DNA of 64,000 nucleotides from Rhodocyclaceae bacterium UBA5602 (GCA_002424865.1 DILC01000044.1:37220-101219); one strand, 5' to 3'; numbered from the stretch's first letter, positions 51,210 through 61,174 are shown. Translations and numbers: made by a program. Notes: generated by a model from the letters alone, not told the origin.

Positions 51210-52397
51210 ATGGCTGAAAAAAGAGAAGTTGTTGTCTTGAGTGCCGTCCGTTCTGCCGTCGGCACATTTGGTGGTGCTTTGAGCAGCATTGAACCCTCTG
51301 AACTCGGCGGCATGGTGATGAAGGAGGCAATTACGCGTTCCGGCCTCGATCCACAAGAAATCAATTACGTGACCGTGGGCAACTGCATCCCCACCGAATC
51401 ACGTTATGCCTATGTCGCGCGCGTGGCGTCCATCCAGGCCGGTTTGCCGATGGAATCGGTGGCCATGGCGGTCAATCGCCTATGCAGCTCCGGCTTGCAA
51501 GGCATCGTCTCCACAGCGCAGGCCATCATGCTGGGCGATTGCGACTATGGCATTGGCGGTGGCGTTGAAGTCATGTCGCGCGCAGCCTACCTATCGACTG
51601 CCATGCGCAACGGCGCCCGCATGGGCGATACCACCATGGTAGACACCATGGTCGCAGCGCTTAGCGACCCCTTCGGCGTCGGCCATATGGGCATCACGGC
51701 CGAAAATCTGGCCACCAAATGGAATATCTCGCGCGAAGAGCAGGACGCTTTCTCGGTCGAATCCCAGCGCCGTGCCACCGCCGCCATTGCCGAAGGCCGC
51801 TTTAAATCGCAAATCGTGCCCATCGTGCAGCAAACGCGCAAGGGCGAAGTGGTATTCGATACGGATGAGCACTTAAAACCCGGCACGACGCTGGAAACGC
51901 TGGCGAAAATGAAGCCTGCCTTCAAAAAGGACGGATCGGTCACGGCAGGCAATGCGTCCGGCATTAACGATGGCGCTTCCTTCTTCGTCCTCGCCGCAGC
52001 GGACGCCGCTGCCAAAGCCGGCCATAAACCGATTGCGCGCCTGGTTGCCTACGCCGTGGCCGGCGTGCCCAATCATCTCATGGGTGAAGGCCCGATTCCC
52101 GCTTCGCAACAGGTGTTCAAGAAGTCAGGCTTGTCGCTTTCGCAAATGGATGTCATTGAGTCCAACGAAGCCTTTGCCGTGCAAGCATTGGCAGTCAGCA
52201 AAGGCTTGGGACTTGACCCGCAAAAAACCAATCCGAACGGTGGCGCCATTGCCTTGGGCCATCCCATCGGCGCATCGGGCGCGGTCCTCGCCACCAAGGC
52301 GCTATATGAATTGCAGCGCATCAATGGCCGCTACGCGCTGGTTACCATGTGTATCGGCGGTGGACAAGGCATTGCGGCAATTTTCGAGCGGATCTAA
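51210..52397 (+). CDS. Acetyl-CoA C-acyltransferase (thiolase)
   Basis: A 395-residue thiolase. The acyl-enzyme cysteine is Cys92 (RLCSSGLQG). His351 (LGHPIGASGA) and Cys381 (CIGGGQG) complete the site. AAGGAG precedes the ATG. It condenses or cleaves acyl-CoA, in fatty acid oxidation or polyhydroxyalkanoate synthesis (BktB-like). The sequence cannot tell which. Confidence 0.95.
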   Translation: MAEKREVVVLSAVRSAVGTFGGALSSIEPSELGGMVMKEAITRSGLDPQEINYVTVGNCIPTESRYAYVARVASIQAGLPMESVAMAVNRLCSSGLQGIVSTAQAIMLGDCDYGIGGGVEVMSRAAYLSTAMRNGARMGDTTMVDTMVAALSDPFGVGHMGITAENLATKWNISREEQDAFSVESQRRATAAIAEGRFKSQIVPIVQQTRKGEVVFDTDEHLKPGTTLETLAKMKPAFKKDGSVTAGNASGINDGASFFVLAAADAAAKAGHKPIARLVAYAVAGVPNHLMGEGPIPASQQVFKKSGLSLSQMDVIESNEAFAVQALAVSKGLGLDPQKTNPNGGAIALGHPIGASGAVLATKALYELQRINGRYALVTMCIGGGQGIAAIFERI

Positions 52398-52407
52398 AAG
52401 CACCGGT

Positions 52408-52432
52408 GAAAGTCGGCGCTGGCCAGACGCCG
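52408..52432 (+). repeat. Dispersed 25-bp repeat, copy 6 (intergenic)
   Basis: 22 of 25 positions match. It lies 11 bases behind the thiolase stop and reads on into the same CGCGAAG end as copy 1's CGCGCAG. Confidence 0.78.
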
Positions 52433-52558
52433 CGAAGCCTTGATTCCGACCGAAAGAAGTGCAGAGCTGTTTCCCGTCGGCCCTTGGAGGACGGCGGGAA
52501 ATAACCTGCCGTCCCGCCAATTTAACTTGAGCCTGCCACATTTGGATCTGCCACATCG

Positions 52559-52824
52559 CGCTATTGGCAGTTTGCCAATCAGCGCGAAAATCCTGGCTTT
52601 TACCTCAGCGAGCCCCGCCGACGCCACCTTGCCTTTCTGGCCTGCTTCTCGTGCCCGCCAATCCAGGCTTTTCACTTGACCTGCCAGCACCGCACCAGAA
52701 CGGGAGCCTGGAATCAACACCTCAAACGGGTAGCCCGTGATCTGGGCAGTCATTGGACAACACAGCATTAAACCTGTTTTATCGTTATAGAGCGGGACTA
52801 ATGACCAGCGCAGGTCGCCAGCCA
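52559..52824 (-). pseudogene. mazF/pemK toxin remnant with frameshift
   Basis: On the minus strand the stretch LYNDKTGLMLCCPMT, then TGYPFEVLIPG, AVLAGQVKSLDWRARE and ARIFALIGK is plainly the C-terminal two thirds of a MazF-type mRNA interferase. The preceding piece GWRPALVISPAL, which belongs just before LYND, is in another frame, so there is a one-base frameshift near 52796. The N-terminus with the catalytic arginine region is replaced by the 44-bp repeat. The original stop is also lost, and the frame reads on to 52394. No mazE antitoxin is seen. Confidence 0.8.
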
Positions 52825-52861
52825 GAATATGTTTGATGTCCGTTCGTCCTGTGCAAAATCA
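52818..52861 (-). repeat. 44-bp repeat, copy 2
   Basis: The minus strand repeats the sequence at 5683-5738 without the 12-base internal duplication: 29 identical bases, then 15 with two changes. It joins directly to the mazF remnant. Confidence 0.75.
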
Positions 52862-52874
52862 GGAAATCCGGCAA

Positions 52875-52899
52875 AAAAGTCGGCGCTGGCAAAACGGCG
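52875..52899 (+). repeat. Dispersed 25-bp repeat, copy 7 (intergenic)
   Basis: 23 of 25 positions match. It is 13 bases from copy 2 of the 44-bp repeat. Confidence 0.78.
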
Positions 52900-52966
52900 G
52901 CACCCCTTTGATAACACAGCAAACAGGATTAAAACGGCACAGGCGGCCTTTTTTATGTCGGCATGA

Positions 52967-53185
52967 TTACCCTTTGCGCAACAAGGCGAGCGCCTCGCGC
53001 ACAATGGGCTTTAACTCGGCATCCCCTTCCGCGGCCACGTGTTGCAACAAAGAAGCGCGCATGCGCGGATCCCATGAATTTTTCAAGTGACGGACAATAT
53101 CGGCAACCGCTTGTTCATGATCGGGCATGGCTTCAAAAAAAGCGCCGATCTGGTTGGCCATTTTGATCAAGTTTTCAACATGCAT
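52967..53185 (-). CDS. fdsD: NAD-dependent formate dehydrogenase, delta subunit
   Basis: A 72-residue protein. MHVENLIKMANQIGAFFEAMP and SWDPRMRASLLQHV are typical of FdsD, a small subunit of the soluble NAD-linked molybdenum formate dehydrogenase that is thought to help cofactor or assembly. The start is the ATG at 53185, which lies within the fdhD end (19-base overlap). It is the last gene of the fds operon. Confidence 0.93.
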   Translation of the reverse strand: MHVENLIKMANQIGAFFEAMPDHEQAVADIVRHLKNSWDPRMRASLLQHVAAEGDAELKPIVREALALLRKG

Positions 53186-53982
53186 TTTGTGCTCCCCAAC
53201 AAATGATTTCCGGTATAGCGCACACATTGCTGGTCGCGCAAAAAACCCACCAAGGTGACATTCAACCGTTCAGCCAGACGAATTGCAGCCGCCGTTGGCG
53301 CCGATACTGCGGCCACCACACCCACACCCATGGCAGCAGATTTTTGCACCATTTCAAAACTTGCGCGGCTGGTAATGAGGATCGCGCCGGACTGCGGATC
53401 AAAATCGCTTTTCGCCAGCGCCCCCAGGGTTTTATCCAGCGCGTTATGGCGGCCAATGTCTTCCCGCACATGGCTGATCTCGCCCGCGCCATTCACCCAG
53501 CAGGCGGCATGGGTTGCGCCCGTGGATTGTTGCAACACCTGTTGCGCGGGCAATTGGCTCATGCCTGCATACAGCGTTGCGGGGGACATCTGCAGCGGTG
53601 AATTCACCGGTGGCAAATCACGCATCACTTGCGCCAGGCTCTCCGCACCACACAGCCCGCAACCCGTGCGCCCGGCCAGGCTGCGCCGTCGTTCCTTTAG
53701 GCGCAGAAAAGCCTTGCTGGCAACTTCCAGTTGCAAGGTGACGCCCCCAGCTGATTCTGCGGCTTCAATATCAAACACTTCATTGCGGTGCGCCACGATG
53801 CCTTCACTCAAGCTAAAGCCCAGCGCAAAGTCTGCCAGATCGGCAGGCGTGGCCAGCATCACTGTGTGCGCTATGCCGTTGTACTCAAAAGCGACCGGGA
53901 CTTCTTCGGCAACGCAATCCACCCGCTCGCTGGACGTTATGCCTTGCCAACGGGTGACTTTTTTCTCAACGTGAGTGATCAC
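53167..53982 (-). CDS. fdhD: Formate dehydrogenase sulfurtransferase FdhD
   Basis: A 271-residue protein that passes sulfur to the molybdenum cofactor of formate dehydrogenase. The active cysteines are in TGCGLCG. AEEVPVAFEYNG, DIGRHNALDK and VAAVSAPTAAAIRLAE are family motifs. The start is set at GTG 53982, since upstream in-frame codons overlap fdsA by 90 bases without family support. This is uncertain. It corresponds to fdsC of Cupriavidus. Confidence 0.92.
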   Translation of the reverse strand: MITHVEKKVTRWQGITSSERVDCVAEEVPVAFEYNGIAHTVMLATPADLADFALGFSLSEGIVAHRNEVFDIEAAESAGGVTLQLEVASKAFLRLKERRRSLAGRTGCGLCGAESLAQVMRDLPPVNSPLQMSPATLYAGMSQLPAQQVLQQSTGATHAACWVNGAGEISHVREDIGRHNALDKTLGALAKSDFDPQSGAILITSRASFEMVQKSAAMGVGVVAAVSAPTAAAIRLAERLNVTLVGFLRDQQCVRYTGNHLLGSTKCMLKT

Positions 53983-54001
53983 AACAAGCTGATGACCCGG
54001 T

Positions 54002-56962
54002 TCATGACGACAGGCTGGCTTCTTTCGCCTGCGGGAGCAAACGCTCTTGCTCGGCGGTAAATTGCGCAAAATCCTTTTGCCAACCGGAGGCATTGGCCGT
54101 TTGCGCCACGCGCACCAACTGCACGGCCGTCACCTTGTATTCCGGGCAATTCGTCGCCCAGTCGGAGTTATCCGTGGTAATCACATTGGCACCGGATTCC
54201 GGGAAGTGGAAGGTAGTGTACACCACGCCAGGCTGCACGCGTTCGGTCAATTTGGCGCGCAGCACGGTCTGCCCGGCGCGCGATTCAACGCCGACCCATT
54301 CGCCGTCTTTGATGCCACGCTCCTCTGCGTCATGCGGATGCACTTCCAGCACATCTTCCGCATAAAACTCGGTGTTGGCGGTACGGCGTGTTTGCGCGCC
54401 GACGTTGTATTGCGACAAGATGCGCCCGGTGGTGAGCAGCAACGGGAAGCGGCGCGTCACTTTTTCGTCCGTCGGCACGTATTGGGTGATCAAAAACCGC
54501 CCCTTGCCACGCACAAAGGTATCAATATGCATGGTCGGCGTGCCACCTGGCGCGGCCTCGTTGCATGGCCATTGCAGGCTGCCCAGGCGATCGAGCTTGT
54601 CGTAGCTCACGCCGGAAAATGTGGGCGTCAGGCGCGCGATCTCGTCCATGATCTGCGAAGGATGCGTGTAGTGCATCTTGTAGCCCATCGCGTTGGCCAG
54701 TGCCATCGTCGCTTCCCAGTCGCCCTTGCCGGACAGGGGGGGCATGACTTGCCGCACGCGCGAAATACGCCGCTCGGCATTGGTGAAGGTGCCGTCTTTT
54801 TCAAGGAAAGACGAGCCCGGCAAAAAGACATGCGCAAACTTGGCGGTCTCATTCAGGAACAAGTCCTGCACCACGATGCACTCCATGGCCAGCAACGCGG
54901 CGGTCACGTGTTGCGTGTTGGGGTCGGACTGGGCAATGTCCTCGCCCTGGCAATACAGCCCTTTGAAGCTGCCATCCAGCGCCGCTTCAAACATGTTCGG
55001 GATACGCAAACCCGGTTCAGGTTGAATCGCCACGCCCCAATGGCTTTCAAACAAGGTCCGCGTAATGGTGTCGGACACATGCCGATAACCCGGCAGTTCA
55101 TGCGGGAAAGAACCCATATCGCACGAACCCTGCACATTATTCTGCCCGCGCAGCGGATTCACCCCCACGCCTTCGCGCCCCACGTTGCCTGTCGCCATGG
55201 CCAGATTGGCAATCGCAATCACCGCAGTTGAGCCTTGCGAATGTTCGGTCACGCCCAGCCCGTAATAAATGGCGCCATTCCTGGCTGCCGCATAAAGCCT
55301 GGCCGCAGCGCGCACATCCGCCGCTGGCACGCCAGAGTCGGCTTCCAGCGCTTCGGGTGCGTTGGCTGGCCGCGCGACAAACTCGCGCCACTGATCAAAC
55401 GCCTTGGGCTCGCACCGTGCGGCGACAAAAGCCTCATCCACCAGGCCTTCGGTGACGATCACGTGCGCCAGGGCAGAGAGCACGGCCACATTGGTGCCCG
55501 GGCGCAATTTGAGATGGTGCGCGGCTTTGATGTGCGGCGAGCTCACCAGGTCGGTCGCCCGCGGGTCGATCACGATCAACTTTGCGCCCTCACGGATGCG
55601 CCGCTTCATGCGCGAGGCAAACACCGGATGCCCATCACTCGGGTTCGCACCGATCACCATGATGACATCGGCTTTGTCAACGGATTTGAATGTTTGCGTT
55701 CCCGCCGATTCACCCAGCGTTTGCTTCAAGCCATAGCCAGTAGGCGAATGGCATACGCGCGCGCAGGTATCCACATTATTGTTGCCAAACGCGGCACGCA
55801 CCATTTTTTGCACGAGGTAATCTTCCTCGTTGGTGCAGCGGGATGAAACCAGCCCGCCAATAGAATTTTGGCCATACTGTTGCTGAATGCGGCGGAACTC
55901 GGACGCGGCGTAATTGACCGCCTCATCCCACGACACTTCACGCCAGGGGTCGGTGATTTTCGTGCGTATCATCGGTTGGGTGATGCGATCCGGGTGGCTG
56001 GCGTAACCCCAGGCAAAACGGCCTTTCACGCAGGCGTGGCCTTCGTTCGCACCGCCATCTTTCCACGGCACCATGCGCACCACCTCATTGCCTTGCATTT
56101 CCGCCTTGAAGCCGCAGCCCACGCCGCAATAAGCGCACGTCGTCACCACGGCATGCTCGGCCTGGCCTTTTTCGATGATGGTTTTTTCGGTCAAAGTTGC
56201 GGTCGGACAAGCATTCACGCACGCCCCGCACGAAACACACTCGGATTCCATAAACGGCTGGTCCTGCCCGGCAGAGACACGGGACTCAAATCCGCGGCCG
56301 GAAATCGTCAGCGCAAACGTGCCTTGCTGTTCTTCACACGCACGCACACAGCGGTTGCACACGATGCACTTGGACGGGTCATACGTGAAGTAAGGATTGG
56401 ATTCGTCCTTCTGGCCTGCCAGGTGTGTCTTGCCAATGACACCCGCATTGCCGCCTGCAGCCGCCTTTACCTCCCCGATGCCATAACGCACGTCGCGCAG
56501 ACCCACCACGCCGGCCATGGTCTGCAGCTCGCAGTTGCCGTTCGCGCTGCACGTCAGGCAATCCAGCGGATGGTCGGAAATGTAAAGCTCCATCACATTG
56601 CGCCGCAAATCGGCCAGCTTGGGTGATTGCGTGCGTACCGCCATGCCATTTTCTGCTGGAGTCGTGCAAGATGCAGGAAAACCGCGACGACCCTCCACTT
56701 CCACCAGGCACAGGCGACAGGAGCCAAAGGGTTCCAGGGAGTCGGTCGCGCACAGTTTGGGCACCATCACGCCCGCTTCTACCGCCGCGCGCATCAGGGA
56801 TGTGCCGGCGGGTACGGTGATTTCACGGCCATCAATCGTCAGCGTAACCTGGGTTGCGCCATTTTCTGAGCCGTGCGCCGCAGGCGTGCCGTAATCAAGG
56901 TCGCGCAACGAGGTAATGCTCAATCCTTTAATCGGGGCATGGCTATTCATCGGGGCGTTCAT
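54002..56962 (-). CDS. fdsA: NAD-dependent formate dehydrogenase, alpha subunit
   Basis: A 986-residue catalytic subunit. The N-terminal [2Fe-2S] domain (about residues 38-120, FGSCRLCLVEV), a NuoG-like cluster region (HPLDCLTCSANGNCEL), two [4Fe-4S] motifs (CIVCNRCVRACEE and CVSCGACVNACP), a further [4Fe-4S] site (CAYCGVGCGF) and the bis-MGD molybdenum domain follow in order. The metal ligand is Cys in CARVCHSPT, not selenocysteine. It oxidises formate to CO2. It overlaps fdsB by 4 bases. Confidence 0.96.
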   Translation of the reverse strand: MNAPMNSHAPIKGLSITSLRDLDYGTPAAHGSENGATQVTLTIDGREITVPAGTSLMRAAVEAGVMVPKLCATDSLEPFGSCRLCLVEVEGRRGFPASCTTPAENGMAVRTQSPKLADLRRNVMELYISDHPLDCLTCSANGNCELQTMAGVVGLRDVRYGIGEVKAAAGGNAGVIGKTHLAGQKDESNPYFTYDPSKCIVCNRCVRACEEQQGTFALTISGRGFESRVSAGQDQPFMESECVSCGACVNACPTATLTEKTIIEKGQAEHAVVTTCAYCGVGCGFKAEMQGNEVVRMVPWKDGGANEGHACVKGRFAWGYASHPDRITQPMIRTKITDPWREVSWDEAVNYAASEFRRIQQQYGQNSIGGLVSSRCTNEEDYLVQKMVRAAFGNNNVDTCARVCHSPTGYGLKQTLGESAGTQTFKSVDKADVIMVIGANPSDGHPVFASRMKRRIREGAKLIVIDPRATDLVSSPHIKAAHHLKLRPGTNVAVLSALAHVIVTEGLVDEAFVAARCEPKAFDQWREFVARPANAPEALEADSGVPAADVRAAARLYAAARNGAIYYGLGVTEHSQGSTAVIAIANLAMATGNVGREGVGVNPLRGQNNVQGSCDMGSFPHELPGYRHVSDTITRTLFESHWGVAIQPEPGLRIPNMFEAALDGSFKGLYCQGEDIAQSDPNTQHVTAALLAMECIVVQDLFLNETAKFAHVFLPGSSFLEKDGTFTNAERRISRVRQVMPPLSGKGDWEATMALANAMGYKMHYTHPSQIMDEIARLTPTFSGVSYDKLDRLGSLQWPCNEAAPGGTPTMHIDTFVRGKGRFLITQYVPTDEKVTRRFPLLLTTGRILSQYNVGAQTRRTANTEFYAEDVLEVHPHDAEERGIKDGEWVGVESRAGQTVLRAKLTERVQPGVVYTTFHFPESGANVITTDNSDWATNCPEYKVTAVQLVRVAQTANASGWQKDFAQFTAEQERLLPQAKEASLSS

Positions 56963-58494
56963 AGTGGCCTCCTGCCGAAGTCTTCAGGGAAATGGTTCAG
57001 TGCCGAGAGCACCGGGTAAGGCGTCATGCTGCCCATCGCGCACAATGAACCATGTTGCATGGTGTCGCACAGCTCGCGCAGCAACGCGGTTTGCCCGGGG
57101 TTGCCCGCCGCCAGCCGGTCAATCACCTCCACGCCACGGGTCGAACCAATGCGGCATGGCGTGCATTTGCCGCAGGACTCAATAGCGCAAAATGCCATCG
57201 CGTAACGGGCTTGTTTCATCATATCCACAGTATCGTCAAAGGCGACGATACCGCCATGCCCGAGCACTGCGCCCACGGCGGCAAAGGCTTCATAATCGAG
57301 CACCGTATCGAACTGCGATTCCGGCACATAAGCGCCCAAGGGACCGCCCACTTGCACCGCGCGCAACGGGCGGCCGCTTAAACTGCCGCCGCCAAAATCG
57401 TACAGCAACTCGCGCAAGGTGAGGCCAAAAGGCACTTCGACCAGGCCACCGTATTTGATATTGCCGGCCAGCTGAAAAGGCAAGGTGCCGCGCGAACGGC
57501 CGCAGCCAAACGCCTGATAAGCCGCCGCGCCATTGGCCAGGATGTCCGGCACGCTGCCGAGCGTGATGACGTTGTTAATCACCGTGGGCTGCCCGAACAA
57601 TCCAGAGAGCGCGGGCAGTGGCGGCTTGGCGCGCACAATGCCGCGCCGCCCTTCCAGGCTTTCCAGCAAGGCGGTTTCTTCACCGCACACATAAGCGCCC
57701 GCAGCTTTGCGTACTTGCAAATAAAACGACTTGCCAGAACCCAGCAAATCCCCGCCCAGCCAGCCCTCTGCTGTGGCGCGTTCAACAGCGGCATTGAGCG
57801 TGGCAATGGCATGCGGATATTCTGAGCGCACGTAAATGTAACCCTGCGTTGCGCCCACCGCGACACCGGCAATCGCCATGCCTTCGATCAAGCCAAACGG
57901 GTCGCCTTCCATTTGCATGCGATCGGAAAACGTGCCGGAGTCGCCCTCATCGGCATTGCACACAATATATTTTTGCTCGCCTGCGGCATGCAGCACGGTG
58001 TTCCATTTGATGCCCGTAGGGAAAGCCGCACCGCCACGGCCGCGCAAACCGGAGTCGGTGACTTCCTTGACGATTTCAAGCGGCGTGAGCGTTAATGCCC
58101 GGCGCAACCCGCGCGTGCCGCCATGCGCCAGATAATCTGCCACCGAGAGCGGATCGGTCACGCCCACGCGCTTGAGGCTGATGCGCTGCTGCCGTTGCAG
58201 ATAAGGGATCTCATCGACTTTGCCCAAACACAAGGGATGCGCCTCGCCTGCCAGTACATTGGCATCGAGGAGCGATGCCACATCTTCAGCCGCTACCGGG
58301 CCATAAGCCACGCGCCCGGCAGGTGTCGCCACTTCGATCATAGGCTCCAGCCAAAACAAGCCACGCGAACCGTTACGCACGAGGGTGACATCCAGTTGCC
58401 GCTGGGCTATCGTGCTGGCAAAGCTGGCGGCAACCGCCTCGGCGCCCAAGGCCTGCGCGGTTGAATCACAGGGGATATAAATGGTCGTGGTCAT
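56959..58494 (-). CDS. fdsB: NAD-dependent formate dehydrogenase, beta subunit
   Basis: A 511-residue subunit that binds FMN and NAD and resembles NuoF. An N-terminal thioredoxin-like part of about 110 residues precedes the GRGGAAFPTGIKW site, the CNADEGDSGTFSDR flavin site and the [4Fe-4S] motif ESCGKCTPCRIG. It passes electrons from FdsA clusters to NAD. It overlaps fdsG and fdsA by 4 bases each. Confidence 0.96.
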   Translation of the reverse strand: MTTTIYIPCDSTAQALGAEAVAASFASTIAQRQLDVTLVRNGSRGLFWLEPMIEVATPAGRVAYGPVAAEDVASLLDANVLAGEAHPLCLGKVDEIPYLQRQQRISLKRVGVTDPLSVADYLAHGGTRGLRRALTLTPLEIVKEVTDSGLRGRGGAAFPTGIKWNTVLHAAGEQKYIVCNADEGDSGTFSDRMQMEGDPFGLIEGMAIAGVAVGATQGYIYVRSEYPHAIATLNAAVERATAEGWLGGDLLGSGKSFYLQVRKAAGAYVCGEETALLESLEGRRGIVRAKPPLPALSGLFGQPTVINNVITLGSVPDILANGAAAYQAFGCGRSRGTLPFQLAGNIKYGGLVEVPFGLTLRELLYDFGGGSLSGRPLRAVQVGGPLGAYVPESQFDTVLDYEAFAAVGAVLGHGGIVAFDDTVDMMKQARYAMAFCAIESCGKCTPCRIGSTRGVEVIDRLAAGNPGQTALLRELCDTMQHGSLCAMGSMTPYPVLSALNHFPEDFGRRPL

Positions 58495-58967
58495 GGTTTT
58501 CTTCTTAATTCAGCCAGCACTTGATCAAATTTTTCAGGTGTCATGCGCGCATGCAAAGCAGTTTCATCAATCTGAATGTTGGGTCCGACAGCACAGTGGC
58601 CCAGGCAATACACAGGTTCCAGGGTGACCGCGCCATCTTCGCTCATCGCATGAAAATCGCAAGCCAGCTTTGCCTTGACGTGCTGTGCGAGCGCATCACT
58701 GCCCACCGACTGGCAAGCCTCGGCCTGGCAAACGCGCAGCACATGGCGGCCCGGCGGCGACTGGCGAAAATAATGGTAATAGGTGATGACCCCATGCACC
58801 TCGGCGCGCGACAGGTTCAAGGCGCGGGCGATCAATGGCACGGCTGCTGGCGGAATAAAGCCAAGCGCGTCTTGAATATCATGCAGTATCGGCAATAAAG
58901 CGCCAGGCAAGGACTGCTTGGCTGCCAGGATCTGTTCAACGGCAAGAATGTGGTTAGGATTTTCCAT
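58491..58967 (-). CDS. fdsG: NAD-dependent formate dehydrogenase, gamma subunit
   Basis: A 158-residue NuoE-like protein with one [2Fe-2S] cluster. Ligands are seen in CQAEACQ and YCLGHCAVGP. It is the first gene of fdsG-fdsB-fdsA-fdhD-fdsD, the same order as in Cupriavidus necator. A TATAAT at 59032-59037 on the minus strand lies 65 bases ahead and has no good -35, which would suit an activator-driven promoter. No regulator gene is adjacent. Confidence 0.95.
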   Translation of the reverse strand: MENPNHILAVEQILAAKQSLPGALLPILHDIQDALGFIPPAAVPLIARALNLSRAEVHGVITYYHYFRQSPPGRHVLRVCQAEACQSVGSDALAQHVKAKLACDFHAMSEDGAVTLEPVYCLGHCAVGPNIQIDETALHARMTPEKFDQVLAELRRKP

Positions 58968-59549
58968 TGTGATGTCAGCTGGATTAAAAATAATATGGGT
59001 GAATAGTCACGCCAAAATAAGCAATAGTTTGATTATATGAGTGAAGTCCAGCACACGGGCACGCACATAGTTCAAGATTGCGGAAAACAGGGTGATCAGC
59101 GCGAGGCAGTGCTGCAACCTTATCAGAAAATATCAAGGATAAAGATGACAAGCAGCCGTAATCCAGGGGCAATCGCATGAATTTTATGCCAAGCCGGGCA
59201 AATGCTCGCGATGCTGATTGGGGTAGCGGCAGTAAATCGTCGTGCCCTGGTGCTCCCTTTTAGCTCCCTTTCGTTTGCTGTGGCCCAGGCGAATGAGGTT
59301 CAGGATGATGTATTTTAAAATGGCGGAATTATGGGCGCGCGCCCCATAAGCACGCATCTGGCCGTCGGCGCAAGCGACAACGGGCTCATGGCATAACTTG
59401 CGGCAGGTTCACCGGCGAGGGATAATGCACGATTCGCAGAATTGCCTCCCTTGCAAAAAGGGTAGCGTCAGAAAAACCGGATAAGCAGCCGGATAAGATT
59501 TTCAGATCACAGAGGCAGTGAATAATAGATTCAAGGAGATAGAAAAAAT
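58968..59549. other. Intergenic region fdsG / trpG
   Basis: 582 bases between divergent genes. They hold a possible fds -10 element (59032-59037), the small frame listed next, a near-palindrome TTATGGG...CCCATAA (59329-59349), a possible degraded relative of the 25-bp repeat at 59363-59383, and a direct repeat CCGGATAAG (59477-59485 and 59489-59497) just ahead of trpG. No trp leader peptide is evident. Confidence 0.55.
59184..59357 (-). CDS. Small hypothetical frame, 57 residues
   Basis: An ATG-started minus-strand frame, MRAYGARAHNSAILKY at the start, then LGHSKRKGAKREHQG and a tail PNQHREHLPGLA. It is basic and has no domain that I recognise. The open frame extends upstream by about 16 more codons. 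It could be a real small protein, a gene remnant or chance. The ribosome-binding site is poor. Confidence 0.25.
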   Translation of the reverse strand: MRAYGARAHNSAILKYIILNLIRLGHSKRKGAKREHQGTTIYCRYPNQHREHLPGLA

Positions 59550-60122
59550 ATGCTGCTGATGATCGACAACTACGACAGCTTCACCTACAACATCGTCCAA
59601 TACCTGGGCGAGCTGGGTGAAGAGGTGAAGGTCGTGCGGAATGATGAAATATCGCTAGACGAGATTGCTGCGCTGAACCCCGAACGCATTGTGATCTCGC
59701 CGGGGCCTTGCTCGCCGACTGAAGCCGGCATTTCAGTGGCGGCGATTAAAGCTTTCGCGGGCAAGATTCCGCTCTTGGGGGTGTGCCTGGGACACCAAAG
59801 CATAGGCGTCGCCTTTGGGGGTGAGATTGTGCGGGCGAAAGAATTGATGCATGGCAAAACATCGCCCGTGCATCACCTTGGCCAAGGCGTGTTTCGCGGC
59901 TTGCCCAACCCGCTCACCGTCACGCGTTATCACTCGCTCGCCATCCGCCGCGACACCCTGCCGGATTGTCTGGAAGTGACCGCCTGGACGGATGACGGTG
60001 AAATCATGGGTGTGCGCCATCGTACTTTAGCTGTGGAAGGCGTGCAGTTCCACCCCGAATCCATTTTGACCGAATGCGGCCACGATTTGCTGCGCAACTT
60101 CTTACAGGCGAGCCCAACATGA
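59550..60122 (+). CDS. trpG: Anthranilate synthase component II (glutamine amidotransferase)
   Basis: A 190-residue amidotransferase. It begins [19 protein letters not shown]. The nucleophile is in [10 protein letters not shown] (Cys about residue 79), and the His-Glu pair in VQFHPESIL. It supplies ammonia for anthranilate and possibly for aminodeoxychorismate. AAGGAG lies about 12 bases ahead of the ATG, a long spacing. trpE is not adjacent. Confidence 0.96.
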   Translation: MLLMIDNYDSFTYNIVQYLGELGEEVKVVRNDEISLDEIAALNPERIVISPGPCSPTEAGISVAAIKAFAGKIPLLGVCLGHQSIGVAFGGEIVRAKELMHGKTSPVHHLGQGVFRGLPNPLTVTRYHSLAIRRDTLPDCLEVTAWTDDGEIMGVRHRTLAVEGVQFHPESILTECGHDLLRNFLQASPT

Positions 60123-61144
60123 TTACCCCCCAGGAAGCGCTGCAACGCATCATTGATCACCGCGAGATTTTTCACGATGAAATGCTGCATTTGATGCGCC
60201 AGATCATGCGCGGTGAAATTTCCCCCGTGATGGTGGCTGCCTTGCTCTCTGGCCTGCGCGTGAAAAAAGAAACCATAGACGAAATTTCCGCCGCCGCGCA
60301 GGTGATGCGTGAGATGGCAACGCATGTCGATACGCCGCATAACCCGCATTTTGTGGACATCGTCGGCACGGGCGGCGACAGTTCGCACACCTTCAACATT
60401 TCCACCGCCGCCATGTTTGTGGCCGCCGCCGCCGGTGCAACGGTGGCCAAGCATGGCAACCGCAGCGTGTCGTCCAAGTCCGGCTCGGCCGACGTTCTGG
60501 AAGCGCTGGGGGCAAAAATCGACCTCACCCCGCCACAGGTTGCCACGTGCATCGAGGCCACCGGCTGTGGTTTCATGTTTGCGCCGAATCATCATCCGGC
60601 GATGAAAAATGTCGCCGCCGTGCGCCGCGAAATGGGCGTGCGCACCTTGTTCAACATCCTGGGGCCGCTCACCAACCCGGCCAACTCGCCCAACACCTTG
60701 ATGGGTGTGTTTCATCCCGATCTGGTCGGCATCCAGGTGCGCGTCATGCAACGCCTGGGCGCGGACCACGTGATGGTGGTATGGGGCAAGGATGGCATGG
60801 ATGAAATATCACTCGGCGCCGCCACCATGGTGGGCGAGTTGATCAACGGCGAGATTCTTGAGTATGAAATTCATCCGGAAGATTTTGGCCTCGACATGAT
60901 CTCCAACCGCAGCCTGAGAGTAATAGACGCTACCGAATCCAAAACCATGCTGCTCGGCGCCCTGGAAAACAAACCCGGCGCTGCGCGCGACATTGTGGCG
61001 CTCAACGCAGGCGCTGCCTTGTACACCGCCAACGTAGCGGGCTCGATTGCCGACGGCATCCAGCGTGCACGCGAGGCCATGGCTTCGGGCGCTGCGCGCG
61101 ACAAGCTCAATGCCTTTGTTGCCTTCACCCAAAAATTTGCTTAA
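60119..61144 (+). CDS. trpD: Anthranilate phosphoribosyltransferase
   Basis: A 341-residue enzyme that adds phosphoribose to anthranilate. [15 protein letters not shown] and [21 protein letters not shown] are diagnostic. The ATG overlaps the trpG stop by 4 bases, so translation is coupled. Confidence 0.97.
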   Translation: MITPQEALQRIIDHREIFHDEMLHLMRQIMRGEISPVMVAALLSGLRVKKETIDEISAAAQVMREMATHVDTPHNPHFVDIVGTGGDSSHTFNISTAAMFVAAAAGATVAKHGNRSVSSKSGSADVLEALGAKIDLTPPQVATCIEATGCGFMFAPNHHPAMKNVAAVRREMGVRTLFNILGPLTNPANSPNTLMGVFHPDLVGIQVRVMQRLGADHVMVVWGKDGMDEISLGAATMVGELINGEILEYEIHPEDFGLDMISNRSLRVIDATESKTMLLGALENKPGAARDIVALNAGAALYTANVAGSIADGIQRAREAMASGAARDKLNAFVAFTQKFA

Positions 61145-61174
61145 GTCTTGAATCAATAGCCGCCCCAAAATCCA

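Larger units (their letters stand above)
52398..52966. other. Decayed region between thiolase and fdsD
   Basis: 569 bases without an intact gene. They hold two copies of the 25-bp repeat, the mazF remnant and copy 2 of the 44-bp repeat. Confidence 0.75.
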
